The position numbers were made by a program, and so were the translations under genes. From contig JAMYHX010000232.1 of NCBI GenBank assembly GCA_025529335.1, positions 22,576 to 86,575 of the forward strand: DNA of 64,000 nt, given 5' to 3'. The notes below the pieces were generated by a model. The model saw nothing but the letters and a program-made list of their open reading frames with translations, was not told the origin of the DNA and searched no databases. Shown here piece after piece: positions 35,569 through 45,057 of the stretch; position 1 is the stretch's first letter, and each line of letters starts with the position of its first letter. The DNA comes from Rhizopus sp. PT2906. Its lineage: Eukaryota; Mucoromycota; Mucoromycetes; Mucorales; Rhizopodaceae.

Positions 35569-37860
35569 ATGAAGACATTCAGTCCTAAACATTGTTCGGT
35601 GGTTATATATAATGACCATAAAGAAGATGACCTATTACCACTTTCATTATTTATCTCTATTTACAAGTCGGGTACTGTAAAGATGTTATGTGTGTCGATA
35701 TATTATAACTTATATAAGTTTCCTTTTAGTTGTCATAAAGCATGACAAGACGGAAGTAATACAAGAACTGAGGAGTTATCATTGTCATCACCCTGTTTTA
35801 CTGTTAATTGATACAGGATCATGCATGAATGAATGTCCAGAGTTACTGTCGACAGTTGTGAGATTTATCAGAGAAGGACTGTTGACTAATACGATACCGA
35901 TCGTATGTTCAACATTGGATTGTCCCCATTTTATGGTCAAATGTATCAATGAAGGTGCAGCTGATTATGTAATAAAACCGCCTAGTGAGGATGTCATCAA
36001 GACATTATTCTTGGTAAAAAAAAAAGACAAGATATGCGCTTCATTAAACATTATATAGAATGTAGCAAGGTATAGCATGAATACCATCATAAACCAAGAT
36101 ACTCAACAAGAGACTTGTCGGTTGACCGAATATGGAAGAGTGTGGCCCAAGTTTAAAGAGAGACTCAAGAGTGTCTTTTTACAAGAGACATGGTAAATAC
36201 AGTGGACATGGATAATTTTGTCGTCCTCATTGACACATCGTTGTTAGGTTATCCAAGATTATCGCTGAATATTATACCCCCAAGCCCACGGTTCATCGAT
36301 CATCCATGAAATCCATGTTGGAGTAAGTCGACAGGACATGTGTAATAGATGATAAACTTATATATATATATATATAAAGGGATAGAAAGGAATACTTGAA
36401 ATCACAGATTTGCAGCTGGAATTTCCTACCGCTTGATCTAGAACTGAAGGATTTAGTAGAAGTTGTCTATTTGATATTGAATCAAGTCTTGACTTCATTT
36501 GATGAATTGAAGTCACTTTGTGTTCCCAGCAGTAAGTTTTAAAAAAAAAAAAAAAAAAAGAAAACACTCTAATAGAGAAGAGGATTGACACACAAGCACC
36601 ATTTTAGGTGATTTGTATCACTTTATATTTGACATTTGCAACTCGTACCACGGGACGAATCCTTATCATAACTTTAGGCATGCAGTCGATGTGCTTCAAG
36701 CGAATTATTATTTTCTCTGCAAAATGGGTTTACTCAAACCCATGTATCCTTCTAATGAATTCACTTTTGGACATTCTCAAAACCCAGTGATTCGACTGAT
36801 GACCCCCTTGGATATATTTGCATTACTTATGGCAAGTATAGGTCATGATGTTGGCCATCCTGGTGTCAATAACAATTTCATGGTAATAAAAAAAACAAAC
36901 AAAAGAGACAGTTCAACAAGAGGCTTACATTAAATAGATCACAGCATCAACACCTTTAGCCATCATATATAATGATAAATCAGTCCTTGAAAGTTTCCAT
37001 GCCATGTCCTTTTTCCATCTACTACAAGATAACTGCTTTAACCAATTAACTGATCTTAAAACATATCCCAATTATTGTAGTAAGTTTGCTATATATATAT
37101 AAATGGTAGTGTGCCTTATATTTTTTCCATAGCCTTTCGCAAGATTGTTGTGAATAGTATATTAGCTACAGACATGAGTTTACATGATGATTATGTTCAA
37201 AAGATAAATGATCAAGCCAAGAGAATACGTGAGAACGCGATTGATACGACAGACAATGCCGCGGTTGAAAGAGAAAAGATTATATTGTGTGGTGCATTGA
37301 TCAAATGTGCTGATATTAGTAACTGTGTAAGTTTTGTAGAAATGATGGTTGATGTATACAAACATGTTCATTCTATATACATATATACATTAGGCTAGAC
37401 CCTTTGAGTCCGCTAAACGATGGGCAGAGATATTAGCAGAGGAGTTTTTTGAGCAAGGAGAGCTGGAAAAAGAGTTTGGACTAAATGTTTTACCGATCAA
37501 TGAACGAGGCAAGGTGCCATTAGAAGATTTTCAATTGAGCTTTAAGCGGTTTATTGCACTTAAATTATTTGAAGCTGTTAGTTCAGTCACTGAAGGTAAA
37601 GTATAAAATAGAGTGATAAAGTACTCATACCTTCCTCTGTAGACATGCAATTCACAGTAGATATCATTTATGACAATATAAACACTTGGGAAAACATGAA
37701 GAAAAAGCAGGAAATAGAGTTGAAATTTAAGCAAGACGTAAAGACTGAACAGCATAGTGAAGTGACGCCTAATAATAGTATATCTCCTAATCAAGTTTCT
37801 TCATTTGATAGTAAAGTCCCTAGTCAGCAGAGATCATCAAGATCAGGAATGAACCCATGA
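35569..37860 (+). CDS. Class I cyclic-nucleotide phosphodiesterase with N-terminal receiver-like domain
   Basis: Predicted enzyme that hydrolyses cAMP or cGMP. Ten exons (35569-35671, 35730-36013, 36059-36192, 36248-36322, 36380-36531, 36608-36882, 36938-37079, 37133-37326, 37394-37595, 37643-37860) join to 592 residues. Residues about 9-128 look like a response-regulator receiver: an acidic pair in NDHKEDD, a candidate phospho-aspartate D62 in LLLIDT, a Ser/Thr in PIVCST and a Lys-Pro in VIKPP. The catalytic domain from about 245 has the metal-binding HD motifs YHNFRH, GHDVGHPG and CADISN. No PAS domain is seen between them, unlike animal PDE8. The first donor (GTACTG) is weak; an alternative 20 nt downstream would be in phase but gives a very short intron. 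Confidence 0.88.
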
Positions 37861-38156
37861 TGTGTATATATAAGTGTATTATTGGTACTCTAGATTTACA
37901 TACAAACAAACAAAAAAAGTGTATGTGTATTATTTGTATAGTTTATGTTGTCCAATAAATCTTTTCTTTTTTTGGTTCTTTCATTGTGTAAATAATAATA
38001 ATAAAAACAATCCTCTCACACTCTCTCTTTTTCTCCTTGGTCCTCGCCCCCTTTATATGTGAATATGTATATATATGTGTGTGTAGACATTTTGTAATGC
38101 GACATTAAAATAATAAAGGGAAAAGAGAAAGGATGTGCAAAAAAAAAAGGAGATAA

Positions 38157-38819
38157 TTATAAACTATCGATACGTTGGAAAGATCTTCCGCCTTTAGGTC
38201 TTTCATGAAGCTTTGGATTATTCTTTGCCAAAAGTTCTAAACAAAAGATAAATAACAGATTTATATAATGTACTATTGTTTTATTACCTCTGTCCATTTT
38301 TGCATAATCAATTTCGCAGTCGTGTCTATCCGGATACCTGTGTGTATCACAAAATACATAATCACATCTACATTTATTGGCTGCTTGTTTGGCTAATGGA
38401 ACCTAGTTTTATGTATGTGTCAGTTGATAATTGTGTAAGAGATGAACATTTTCTTTTACCTTGATTCGACATTTGAAGCATCTTCCTTTATTTGTCTGAA
38501 CTGGTTTATTGTCATTCTTTGACTCAGATGGTGAAGGTATTGAAGGTGGCACTGTTGTTTCAATATCCCTTGGTTCTGGTGAAGGCGTTCGGAGATGCTT
38601 TCTAGTTGCTGTTGTTGTTGTTGTAGTAGTAGTAGTAGAAGAAGAAGAAGGTGTAGATTGCTGTTCTCTAATCGTTGCTTCTTCTTTTGTTACTGCTTCA
38701 TTTTTGGCTGTTGCCTCTTTAAAGCACTTTGAGCACATGTTATTGAATAGTTCATTACCATAGAACCCACAACCTGCTGTGCAAAGTGTAGGTGCTTTGG
38801 GACTTTTATTATTTTCCAT
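38157..38819 (-). CDS. A20/AN1 zinc-finger protein (ZFAND5/stress-associated protein type)
   Basis: Predicted ubiquitin-binding stress protein. Three exons (38819-38460, 38402-38288, 38236-38157) give 184 residues. An A20 finger (about 13-35: C-x4-C-x11-C-x2-C with GCGFYGN and MCSKC) is followed by a Ser/Thr-rich linker that includes nine threonines coded by ACT/ACA. The AN1 finger begins KGRCFKCRIKV and continues after splicing with CRCDYVFCDTHRYPDRHDC. The protein ends KGGRSFQRIDSL. Domain order and size match the family, so the call is firm. In related organisms such proteins help target ubiquitinated clients to the proteasome under stress; that role is inferred here. Confidence 0.9.
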
Positions 38820-38930
38820 AGTGTGAGTTTATTATTTTTTGTAAAAAGTAAAAAAATAAAAAAATAAAAAAAAAGAAAGAGGTTATCCTCAAACAAAAAG
38901 AAATAAGGAAAGTTCCACAGTGACGTTTCT

Positions 38931-39698
38931 TTACTGACTTCTGCTGCCATGGCGACTCTATTAAAAATTAAAATAACGCTGTTATATGGTATTGCTCTTT
39001 ATCTTTTTTTTTTTTTTTTTAACTTTACTTGATATAATGCTGTATAGTATCCTGCATAATACCATGCCATGATCACATTAGATAATCCATCATCATCTCC
39101 TGTACTCACCGGTGGTGGTGGTGGTGGTATTGAATAGTCATACTGTGTTTGTTCATTTATATTCTCTGCTTGTTCCTCTTGATCATATTGTTCTTCTTCT
39201 TGCTCATATTCTTCTTTCTCTTGTTCGTATTCTTCTTCTTCTTCTTGTTCGTATTCTTCTTCCTCTTGCTCGTATTGTTCCTCTTCTTGTCCTTCATATT
39301 GATCTTTAAAATGCACTTTCTTATTGCTGAGTTGATCTTCTTTAGTCTTTTGTCTCTTACGTGCTTCTTCTTCTTGTTGCTTTAATGTCTCTCTAATTTC
39401 CTAACTGAGTTTACTGTGAACATGTTGTTTTTAATTCTTTTACTTTGGTAGATTGTCCATGATGGATTGAGTTACTTTTTCAAGAGTATCAAATGACGTT
39501 GGTTGTTCATGACATGTCTACTTTTTTTTTTAATTAGTTTGATCAAACAAGTGATTGATCATTACTTTATAGCTCTTCAATAAAGCATCCCAATACTCTA
39601 TAATATTAGAGTCCCAAGTATCTGGTACCTAAATAAGACGCATTTACACGTGAGACATACATTTATTATTGTTATTATTATATTACTTTGATAGACAT
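38931..39698 (-). CDS. SMN1: Survival-motor-neuron (SMN) homologue
   Basis: Predicted core of the SMN complex that loads Sm proteins on spliceosomal snRNAs. Proposed exons are 39698-39687 (only MSIK), 39628-39566, 39517-39476, 39400-39029 and 38957-38931, giving 171 residues. The N-terminal segment DTWDSNIIEYWDALLKSY fits the Gemin2-binding helix. The centre is a repetitive acidic stretch of Glu/Tyr/Gln, followed by six prolines, then the C-terminal YG box LSNVIMAWYYAGYYTALYQ that mediates oligomerisation. No Tudor domain is seen, as in fission yeast. Two splices are uncertain. The third donor (GTAACT at 39475) was chosen because it keeps frame. The last intron removes a poly-A tract that would otherwise encode a lysine run ending at 38999. 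Confidence 0.75.
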
Positions 39699-39775
39699 TT
39701 AAAAAGAGAAAGTAATAAAAAAAAAGAAAGAAAGAGGGGGATATAATTTTTCATATATATAAAAAAAAGGGTATC

Positions 39776-41797
39776 TCAATCAAGTTTTGCTCGCAAGTTT
39801 TCGATTTCACCATGTAATTCTTCCAGACTAACCTTGAGCGTCTTGACATCATCATATTTACCTTCTTTTTCAGCGTCACGAATAAATCCTTCTACGAGAC
39901 GAGTCTGTTCCAGATAAGTTTCCAATTGTTGTTTCAATTGCTTTCTCTCTGGCTTTTCTTTTAATATACGAGGTAGCATTTGAAGTGGAAGCATATTCTG
40001 CTGCAAGTAAATGTTGGATGCAGCGCAGATATTAGTTTGAAGTCGTTTCATACAAGATGATCTCGCAGGAAGTGCCTTGATACTCTTGACCAGTGTATCA
40101 TAGAGTGCAAAATTATCTAGTAGCGACTTTCGAATTTGACTTGCTCTAAGGAAGCTTTCACTTGTTCTGTTCAATGCCTTTTCTTTTCTATATTAAAAAA
40201 TTATAAAAGAGGGATCATTGCTACTAATAAAATTATGCTTACTCTAAAGCAAGTATCAATTGATGAAACTTGGGTAATTGATTTTCTATATTCTTTCGAG
40301 TAATAGCAAGTTGATTGTACAGTCGAAAGATGACAGACGGATTCTGTGATTGTTCATTCAAGAGTTTTCTTCTAAATGCATATCTCACACAATGACAACA
40401 TGCTCGAGTATCTCCAACAGGTTCTGTATCAAATGTGTCTGTATGCTTTTAGTACTTCTTCATGGTTTTCCTTTTTTTTTTTTTTTTTTTTTTACCTGAA
40501 GACATGTCTACGTATAATGGAATCATCTTGGAGCATCTAATGTTACCACAAACAACTTTTCCGCATAATCGACAGTGATGTTTACGATTAATCAAAGTAA
40601 AGGTACTCCTGCAAGTTAAAAGTCAATCATGTATATGTTCTGTGTTTTCAATATTCTTATTTACTCGCAATAAGGACATTTCTTGACAAGTTTATCATCC
40701 TCCCATTTCGTTACTGATTGTTCACCATCTAGATTATAATAGATATATAAACATTTCTCCCCTCTCTCTAGTATGTATCTTTGTTACCTCTATATTTTAA
40801 TTTCATACTCAATATGCTGTTATTACTAGACACAAATGACGACTTGGGTGACAGAATGCTTCCTAAACTGCTATCTCTGGATGATGCAGAATCAGATCGA
40901 TCGAGGGATATACTCTGTACACTGCTTGAAGATGACAAGAGTCCGTTGTTAAAACGATCGCTGACAAAATGACCATTATGACTACTCTTGCTATCAGTTG
41001 ATAAATGTATTCTTGCCAACTATATATCAATTAATACAAATTCCTTTTCTCTCTCTCTCTTCTTGTTTTTACCTTTTCCAAGCGCTTCTCTAATCGATTG
41101 CTTTCCAAATGAACCTTATCAATAATCTTGACCCTCTTGCTCAATAAAATACTTGTCTTATCACGTGTCACTCCCCCATGATCCATATATCCCTTTCGAC
41201 TCACATAGCATCCCATACACACCTTACACCAAACACCATTCTCTGGATCATGCTGTGCTTGTCTATTGAGTTTGATTTCATATTGCGTATGAAACGCACA
41301 AAACAACTTGCCACATCTAAAAGTCTTTTTTTAATACATTATATTTATACATCCATTCTTACTTTCTGCAATGCTGTTTCCCTGCTCCAGATTTTCCTAC
41401 AATCTTGGTACACTCTGGCATTTGGCACTTATCGTTGCCTGTTTCACGTTGCCAATGGTCTTGTGTAACATATTCGCTTTGTTGTTGGTCTGACACAAAA
41501 AAGCTTGGGTTACTACTCAAGTCAACCCATTGCTTGGGCACACTCTTGGTCGTCAGGGAGGTTGATACCTTCTTTTGTGCATTACGTAACCAACTCAACA
41601 AGGCGCCTTTGGAGTCCTCTTCGCTGTGTTCTCTATCTAAATGCTATCATGTGTGTAAATAAATATATCAATGATGCAGTTATTTTTTATACATTATTCA
41701 AGTCCTGTAAGGAAACGCAAGGAGCTTGACATATAGGGCAAAATACGCCTTCAGTCGGCACATAGTCTTGGTAATTGTATTGATGACCTGTTGTCAT
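39776..41797 (-). CDS. PEP7: Pep7/Vac1-type FYVE-domain endosomal tethering protein
   Basis: Predicted endosomal PI3P- and Rab5-binding protein that supports Golgi-to-endosome vesicle fusion. Eight exons (41797-41693, 41643-41363, 41316-41073, 41019-40788, 40728-40665, 40608-40496, 40438-40243, 40187-39776) join to 548 residues. A C2H2 finger (CPIC...HLDREH) is completed by the first splice. A first FYVE-like zinc region spans exons 2-3 (HCRKCGKLFC). A second FYVE in exons 5-7 has the PI3P-binding RKHHCRLCGK. The last exon is a charged coiled coil that probably binds a Rab. Domain order equals yeast Vac1/rabenosyn-5. A Ser-rich segment lies between the FYVE regions. The start codon is 119 nt from that of the divergent TAH18 gene. 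Confidence 0.9.
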
Positions 41798-41916
41798 CTT
41801 TAATGATTAAAGAAAAAAGAAAAAAAAAAAAAAAAAGAAAGAAAGAAAAAGAGAAACAATGCGATGCTGAGAATAAATAATACCTTTTTCTTTTCTTTTT
41901 TGTTTCTTTGCTGTTA
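41798..41916. promoter_or_regulatory. 119-bp bidirectional promoter, PEP7 / TAH18
   Basis: Only 119 nt separate the two divergent start codons. The interval holds a near-pure A tract (about 41812-41856) flanked by T-rich sequence. Such poly(dA:dT) tracts exclude nucleosomes in fungi and could serve both directions. No TATA box is obvious. Confidence 0.55.
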
Positions 41917-44060
41917 ATGGAGAACGAAAGTCGGTCGATTGTTATTTTATATGGATCTGAAACGGGATCTTCTCAAGACCTTGCAGAAAACTTGGCAAGA
42001 CAAGCAAAGCGTCGTCATTTCAAGACAAGAGTGTATGCGATGGATGACTATGATAGAGTATATATGCATGTTTTTTTTTTCTTTGTATGTAGACTTAATA
42101 GTATATGTAGAGCCAACTAGTAGAAGAAAAGCTCGTTGTCTTTATTTGCTCAACAGCAGGACAAGGAGACGAACCTGCTAATATGAAGGTAAACCCGAAA
42201 TGATATGACTTGTATGAGGATTAAATCTTTTGGGGACTATTAGAACTTTTGGAGGTTCTTACTACGCAAAAATCTACCAAATGATATCTTGAGTGACATA
42301 GACTGTGCAGTAGTTGGATTAGGCGATTCATCTTATAGAAAGTAAGAAAGATAGAATACAACGTGACACTATCTAATAAGATATCAGTTTCAATTACCCT
42401 TCTAAAAAACTATACAAGAGACTGCTACAGCTGGGTGCAAATATGTTACTCGAAAGATGTGATTGTGATGATCAACATTATTTAGGGTATGCTCAAAAAA
42501 ACAAGAAAGAGGGGGAATATAGCTGATAATTTATAAACAGTGTAGATGGTGCATTCATACCTTGGACTGCACAATTCTGGAATATTGTCATGGACAAATA
42601 TCCTACAAGCAAACCTATATTATCTGAAGATGTATTATATCCTTTTTATATATATATATATGCTTAATCACCTTTTTTTTTTAAACTATCTCCCTTATAT
42701 ATCCTTAACTACTTTGTACATTGCCACCAACATTTCGTATAGAACTTTTATCATCTGATGCAGCAATACCAGTAAGACAACAACAACAACAACAACAACA
42801 ACAGGGGATTGACATGAAAGTAATTCAAAACACAAGGATCACAGCACCCGATCACTTTCAAGACGTTCGACATATCGAGCTTGCATCCGATCAACTCGCA
42901 TATCAACCTGGAGACATTGCCGTGATCATGCCGCAGAACCTGCGCGAAGAAGTCGATATGTTTTTAGACTTGATGGGTTGGTCAGAGTACGCTGATCAAC
43001 TCATTCGCATCACTCCCAATGAAGAAGCTGTCTTGCCTTGGCCCGAACAACTAAAATTTAGAGATTTATTTATCCATCACCTTGATATCTTTGGTGTACC
43101 CAGACGATCGTTTTTTGAAATGCTGGCTTATTTCACAAAAGACGAAAACTTGAAGGAAAGATTACGAGAGTTTAGTTCTCCCGAGGGTCAGGTAAGAATA
43201 AGAAAGTAGGATAAAGGAACTTCATTAAACGGTTGATATATAGGAAGACATGTGGAATTACTCTCTACGTCCAAGACGTACGATCACCGAAGTCCTGTTT
43301 GACTTTCAACCTTTAGAGATTCCATTAGACTATATTCTTGATGTCTTCCCGCAATTAAAGCCAAGGTCATTTTCGATTGCTTCTAGCATAAAGGTGCATC
43401 CTGGACGGATGGAATTGTGTGTGGCGATTGTAAAGTACAAGACGAATTTGAAAAGAATACGAAGAGGTGTGATGACAAAATGGTTGGCGACATTGGTGCC
43501 TGGTGATATCATCCCGGGAGTAGTCATCATGAAGGGAACGATGAGTTTACCTCCTGCAGATACACCATTGATTGCGATTGGCCCAGGTAAGGCTGCCTAG
43601 AGAAACAAGGATACAGATGCTCACACATCATGCATGAAAAGGTACGGGTGTTGCTCCCATGCGATCGTTTATAGAAGAAAGAGTTGCGATTGGAACCAAG
43701 CAGAATGTGCTCTTTTTTGGTTGTCGATATCACGATAAAGACTTTTACTATCAAGATCAATGGAACGCGTATCAGAACAAGGGACAGCTCATGCTCTATA
43801 CCGCATTCTCTCGAGATCAGCGTGGAAAAGTATACGTTCAGGACCGCATCTTGGAGCAATCGAGTCTCCTCTGGGACCTTATCGACCAACAGGGAGCCAA
43901 AGTGGTCCTTTCTGGCTCTACAGGCAAGATGCCTGATCAGGTGGCTTATGCCTTCAAGCAAATCTTTATGAAAGAGGGTGGTCTAAGTGCGCAAGAGAGT
44001 GAAGCTTATTTTAGTTTATTGGTAAAGAGAGGACAGTATCAGGAAGAATGCTGGTCTTAA
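41917..44060 (+). CDS. TAH18: Tah18/NDOR1 NADPH-dependent diflavin reductase
   Basis: Predicted cytosolic reductase that passes electrons from NADPH through FAD and FMN to Dre2 for cytosolic iron-sulfur protein assembly. Eight exons (41917-42057, 42111-42188, 42244-42341, 42388-42486, 42541-42636, 42720-43191, 43244-43586, 43642-44060) give 581 residues. The N-terminus is a flavodoxin domain (LYGSETGSSQDLAENLARQ, CSTAGQGDEPANM, GLGDSSYRNFNYPSKKL). The FAD domain has PRSFSIASS, and the NADPH site has GTGVAPMRSFIEER; the protein ends in CWS, as aromatic-ended family members do. A run of glutamines (CAA, 42778-42802) sits just after exon 6 starts. Intron 5 appears to be of AT-AC type. The stop codon overlaps that of DSS4 on the other strand. 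Confidence 0.93.
42637..42719 (+). other. U12-type AT-AC intron in TAH18
   Basis: This 83-nt intron begins ATATCCTTTTT, a full match to the U12 AT-AC donor ATATCCTT. It contains TCCTTAAC at 42702-42709, matching the U12 branch site, and ends TTTGTAC, with AC 9-10 nt after the branch region. Removing it joins TT to A in phase 2 and gives SEDVLLPPTFRIELL. There is no AG between the last clear codons of exon 5 and 42741. The AG at 42741-42742 with a GT donor gives the wrong frame, and read-through meets a TAA at 42665. The minor spliceosome is known in Mucoromycota. Transcript support is lacking. Confidence 0.85.
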
Positions 44061-44518
44061 CAATAAAGTCTATATTTTGCTCTCTGGATGCTAATCACAT
44101 ATTCTTTGGGTTCCTTTGCCGTGTCATGGTATCCAAGGGGTCCCAAGTCGCAGTCTGCACAGGAGAGGTACTTTGTCGTGTCGACTGTTTTTGAAAATCC
44201 AACGTTTTCAAAATCCATCATGTTGCCAACAAGCCAAAACTGAGCATTTTCTTCTATTTGATCTATGTTATTATCGGGTAAAGCAGAAGCAGGTAATTGA
44301 AGCTATACAATTGTTTATAAGAGAAGGAGAACTGAGTATGTATTATTTACTTTGGAAGCGTCTCTTTCTACTAAAGTGGCTGTATTTCTTTTTAAAATGA
44401 CGCATTTACAACTTTCCTTTGGACAAAGAATATCGGCAGTATTCTTTTTTGATGAAGGATCGACAAGTGTCTTTAAAGGATCCTTAATGTCTTTATATGC
44501 AATTGCTGTCTGTGTCAT
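44057..44518 (-). CDS. DSS4: Dss4/Mss4 (RABIF) zinc-binding Rab chaperone
   Basis: Predicted guanine-nucleotide-free Rab chaperone or weak exchange factor for secretory Rabs. Two exons (44518-44351 and 44302-44057) join in phase 0 to 137 residues. The first exon carries CPKESCKCVILKRNTA. The second carries FWLVGNMMDFENVGFSK, then KYLSCADCDLGPLGYH and YVISIQR, the conserved Mss4 core with the second zinc pair CADC. Length is close to the animal protein of 123. The first cysteine pair (C-x4-C) is slightly wider than the usual C-x2-C. The start MTQTAIAYKD is the first ATG downstream of an in-frame (GA/TC)n repeat. The stop codon overlaps the TAH18 stop on the opposite strand. Confidence 0.88.
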
Positions 44519-44539
44519 TGGATTACAGAAAATGAAAAA

Positions 44540-44579
<40 letters not shown>

Positions 44580-45057
44580 CACTCTCCGCTTATACATGTA
44601 TGCATGTTCAGGATCCATGTTTTGAAACAGTTGCTTTAGATATAATCGAGTACTTTTTCACAGCAACAGAATTCTTTCTATAAACACTTTTTTTTACATG
44701 TAAACTATTCTATCATGTTTTGTCCAATCTCCTTATTTTCGACAGCTCTATCCTGCTTTTATCTATTATTTCCTTTTTTGGATTATTTTCAATTGTTGTA
44801 CACACATACGTACACACAAGCGCATTGCGTCGTTATGAATATATGACATGAAAAAGATATTAAAGGGAAATCATGTATATAATGTCTACAAGCACTTTAC
44901 TACGTTCTTTATTACACATATATATTTAAATTGATTGTTGCTTTTATACCGAAGGAACGGAGATACAAAGAGAAGGACTCACAAGACCTATAAAGTTGCA
45001 CCCTTATCATTTTTGTTTTTCTCTCTCTTTTTTTTTTTGAAAAAAAGGAAAAAAATT
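44519..45057. repeat. Intergenic region with a (GA)n microsatellite
   Basis: A (GA)n run occupies about 44543-44574, only 25 nt upstream of the DSS4 start. The rest is AT-rich and contains the divergent upstream regions of DSS4 and the carboxypeptidase gene. No further gene is visible. Confidence 0.6.

Noticed and set aside
38690..38950. 86-codon reverse frame starting MAAEVSKETS
   Set aside because: It overlaps the A20 exon in another frame; the ATG region is better explained as the last SMN exon.
39112..39385. Forward open frames made of Leu/Phe/Val opposite SMN
   Set aside because: They are antisense shadows of the Glu-rich GAA/GAG repeats of SMN.
42632..42742. Canonical GT-AG intron in TAH18 from GTATTA to CGTATAG
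   Set aside because: It joins in the wrong frame and deletes the conserved PPTFRIELL segment; the AT-AC solution fits all signals and the frame.
43527..43961. 144-codon reverse frame inside TAH18
   Set aside because: It lies wholly opposite well-supported coding exons and has no family pattern.
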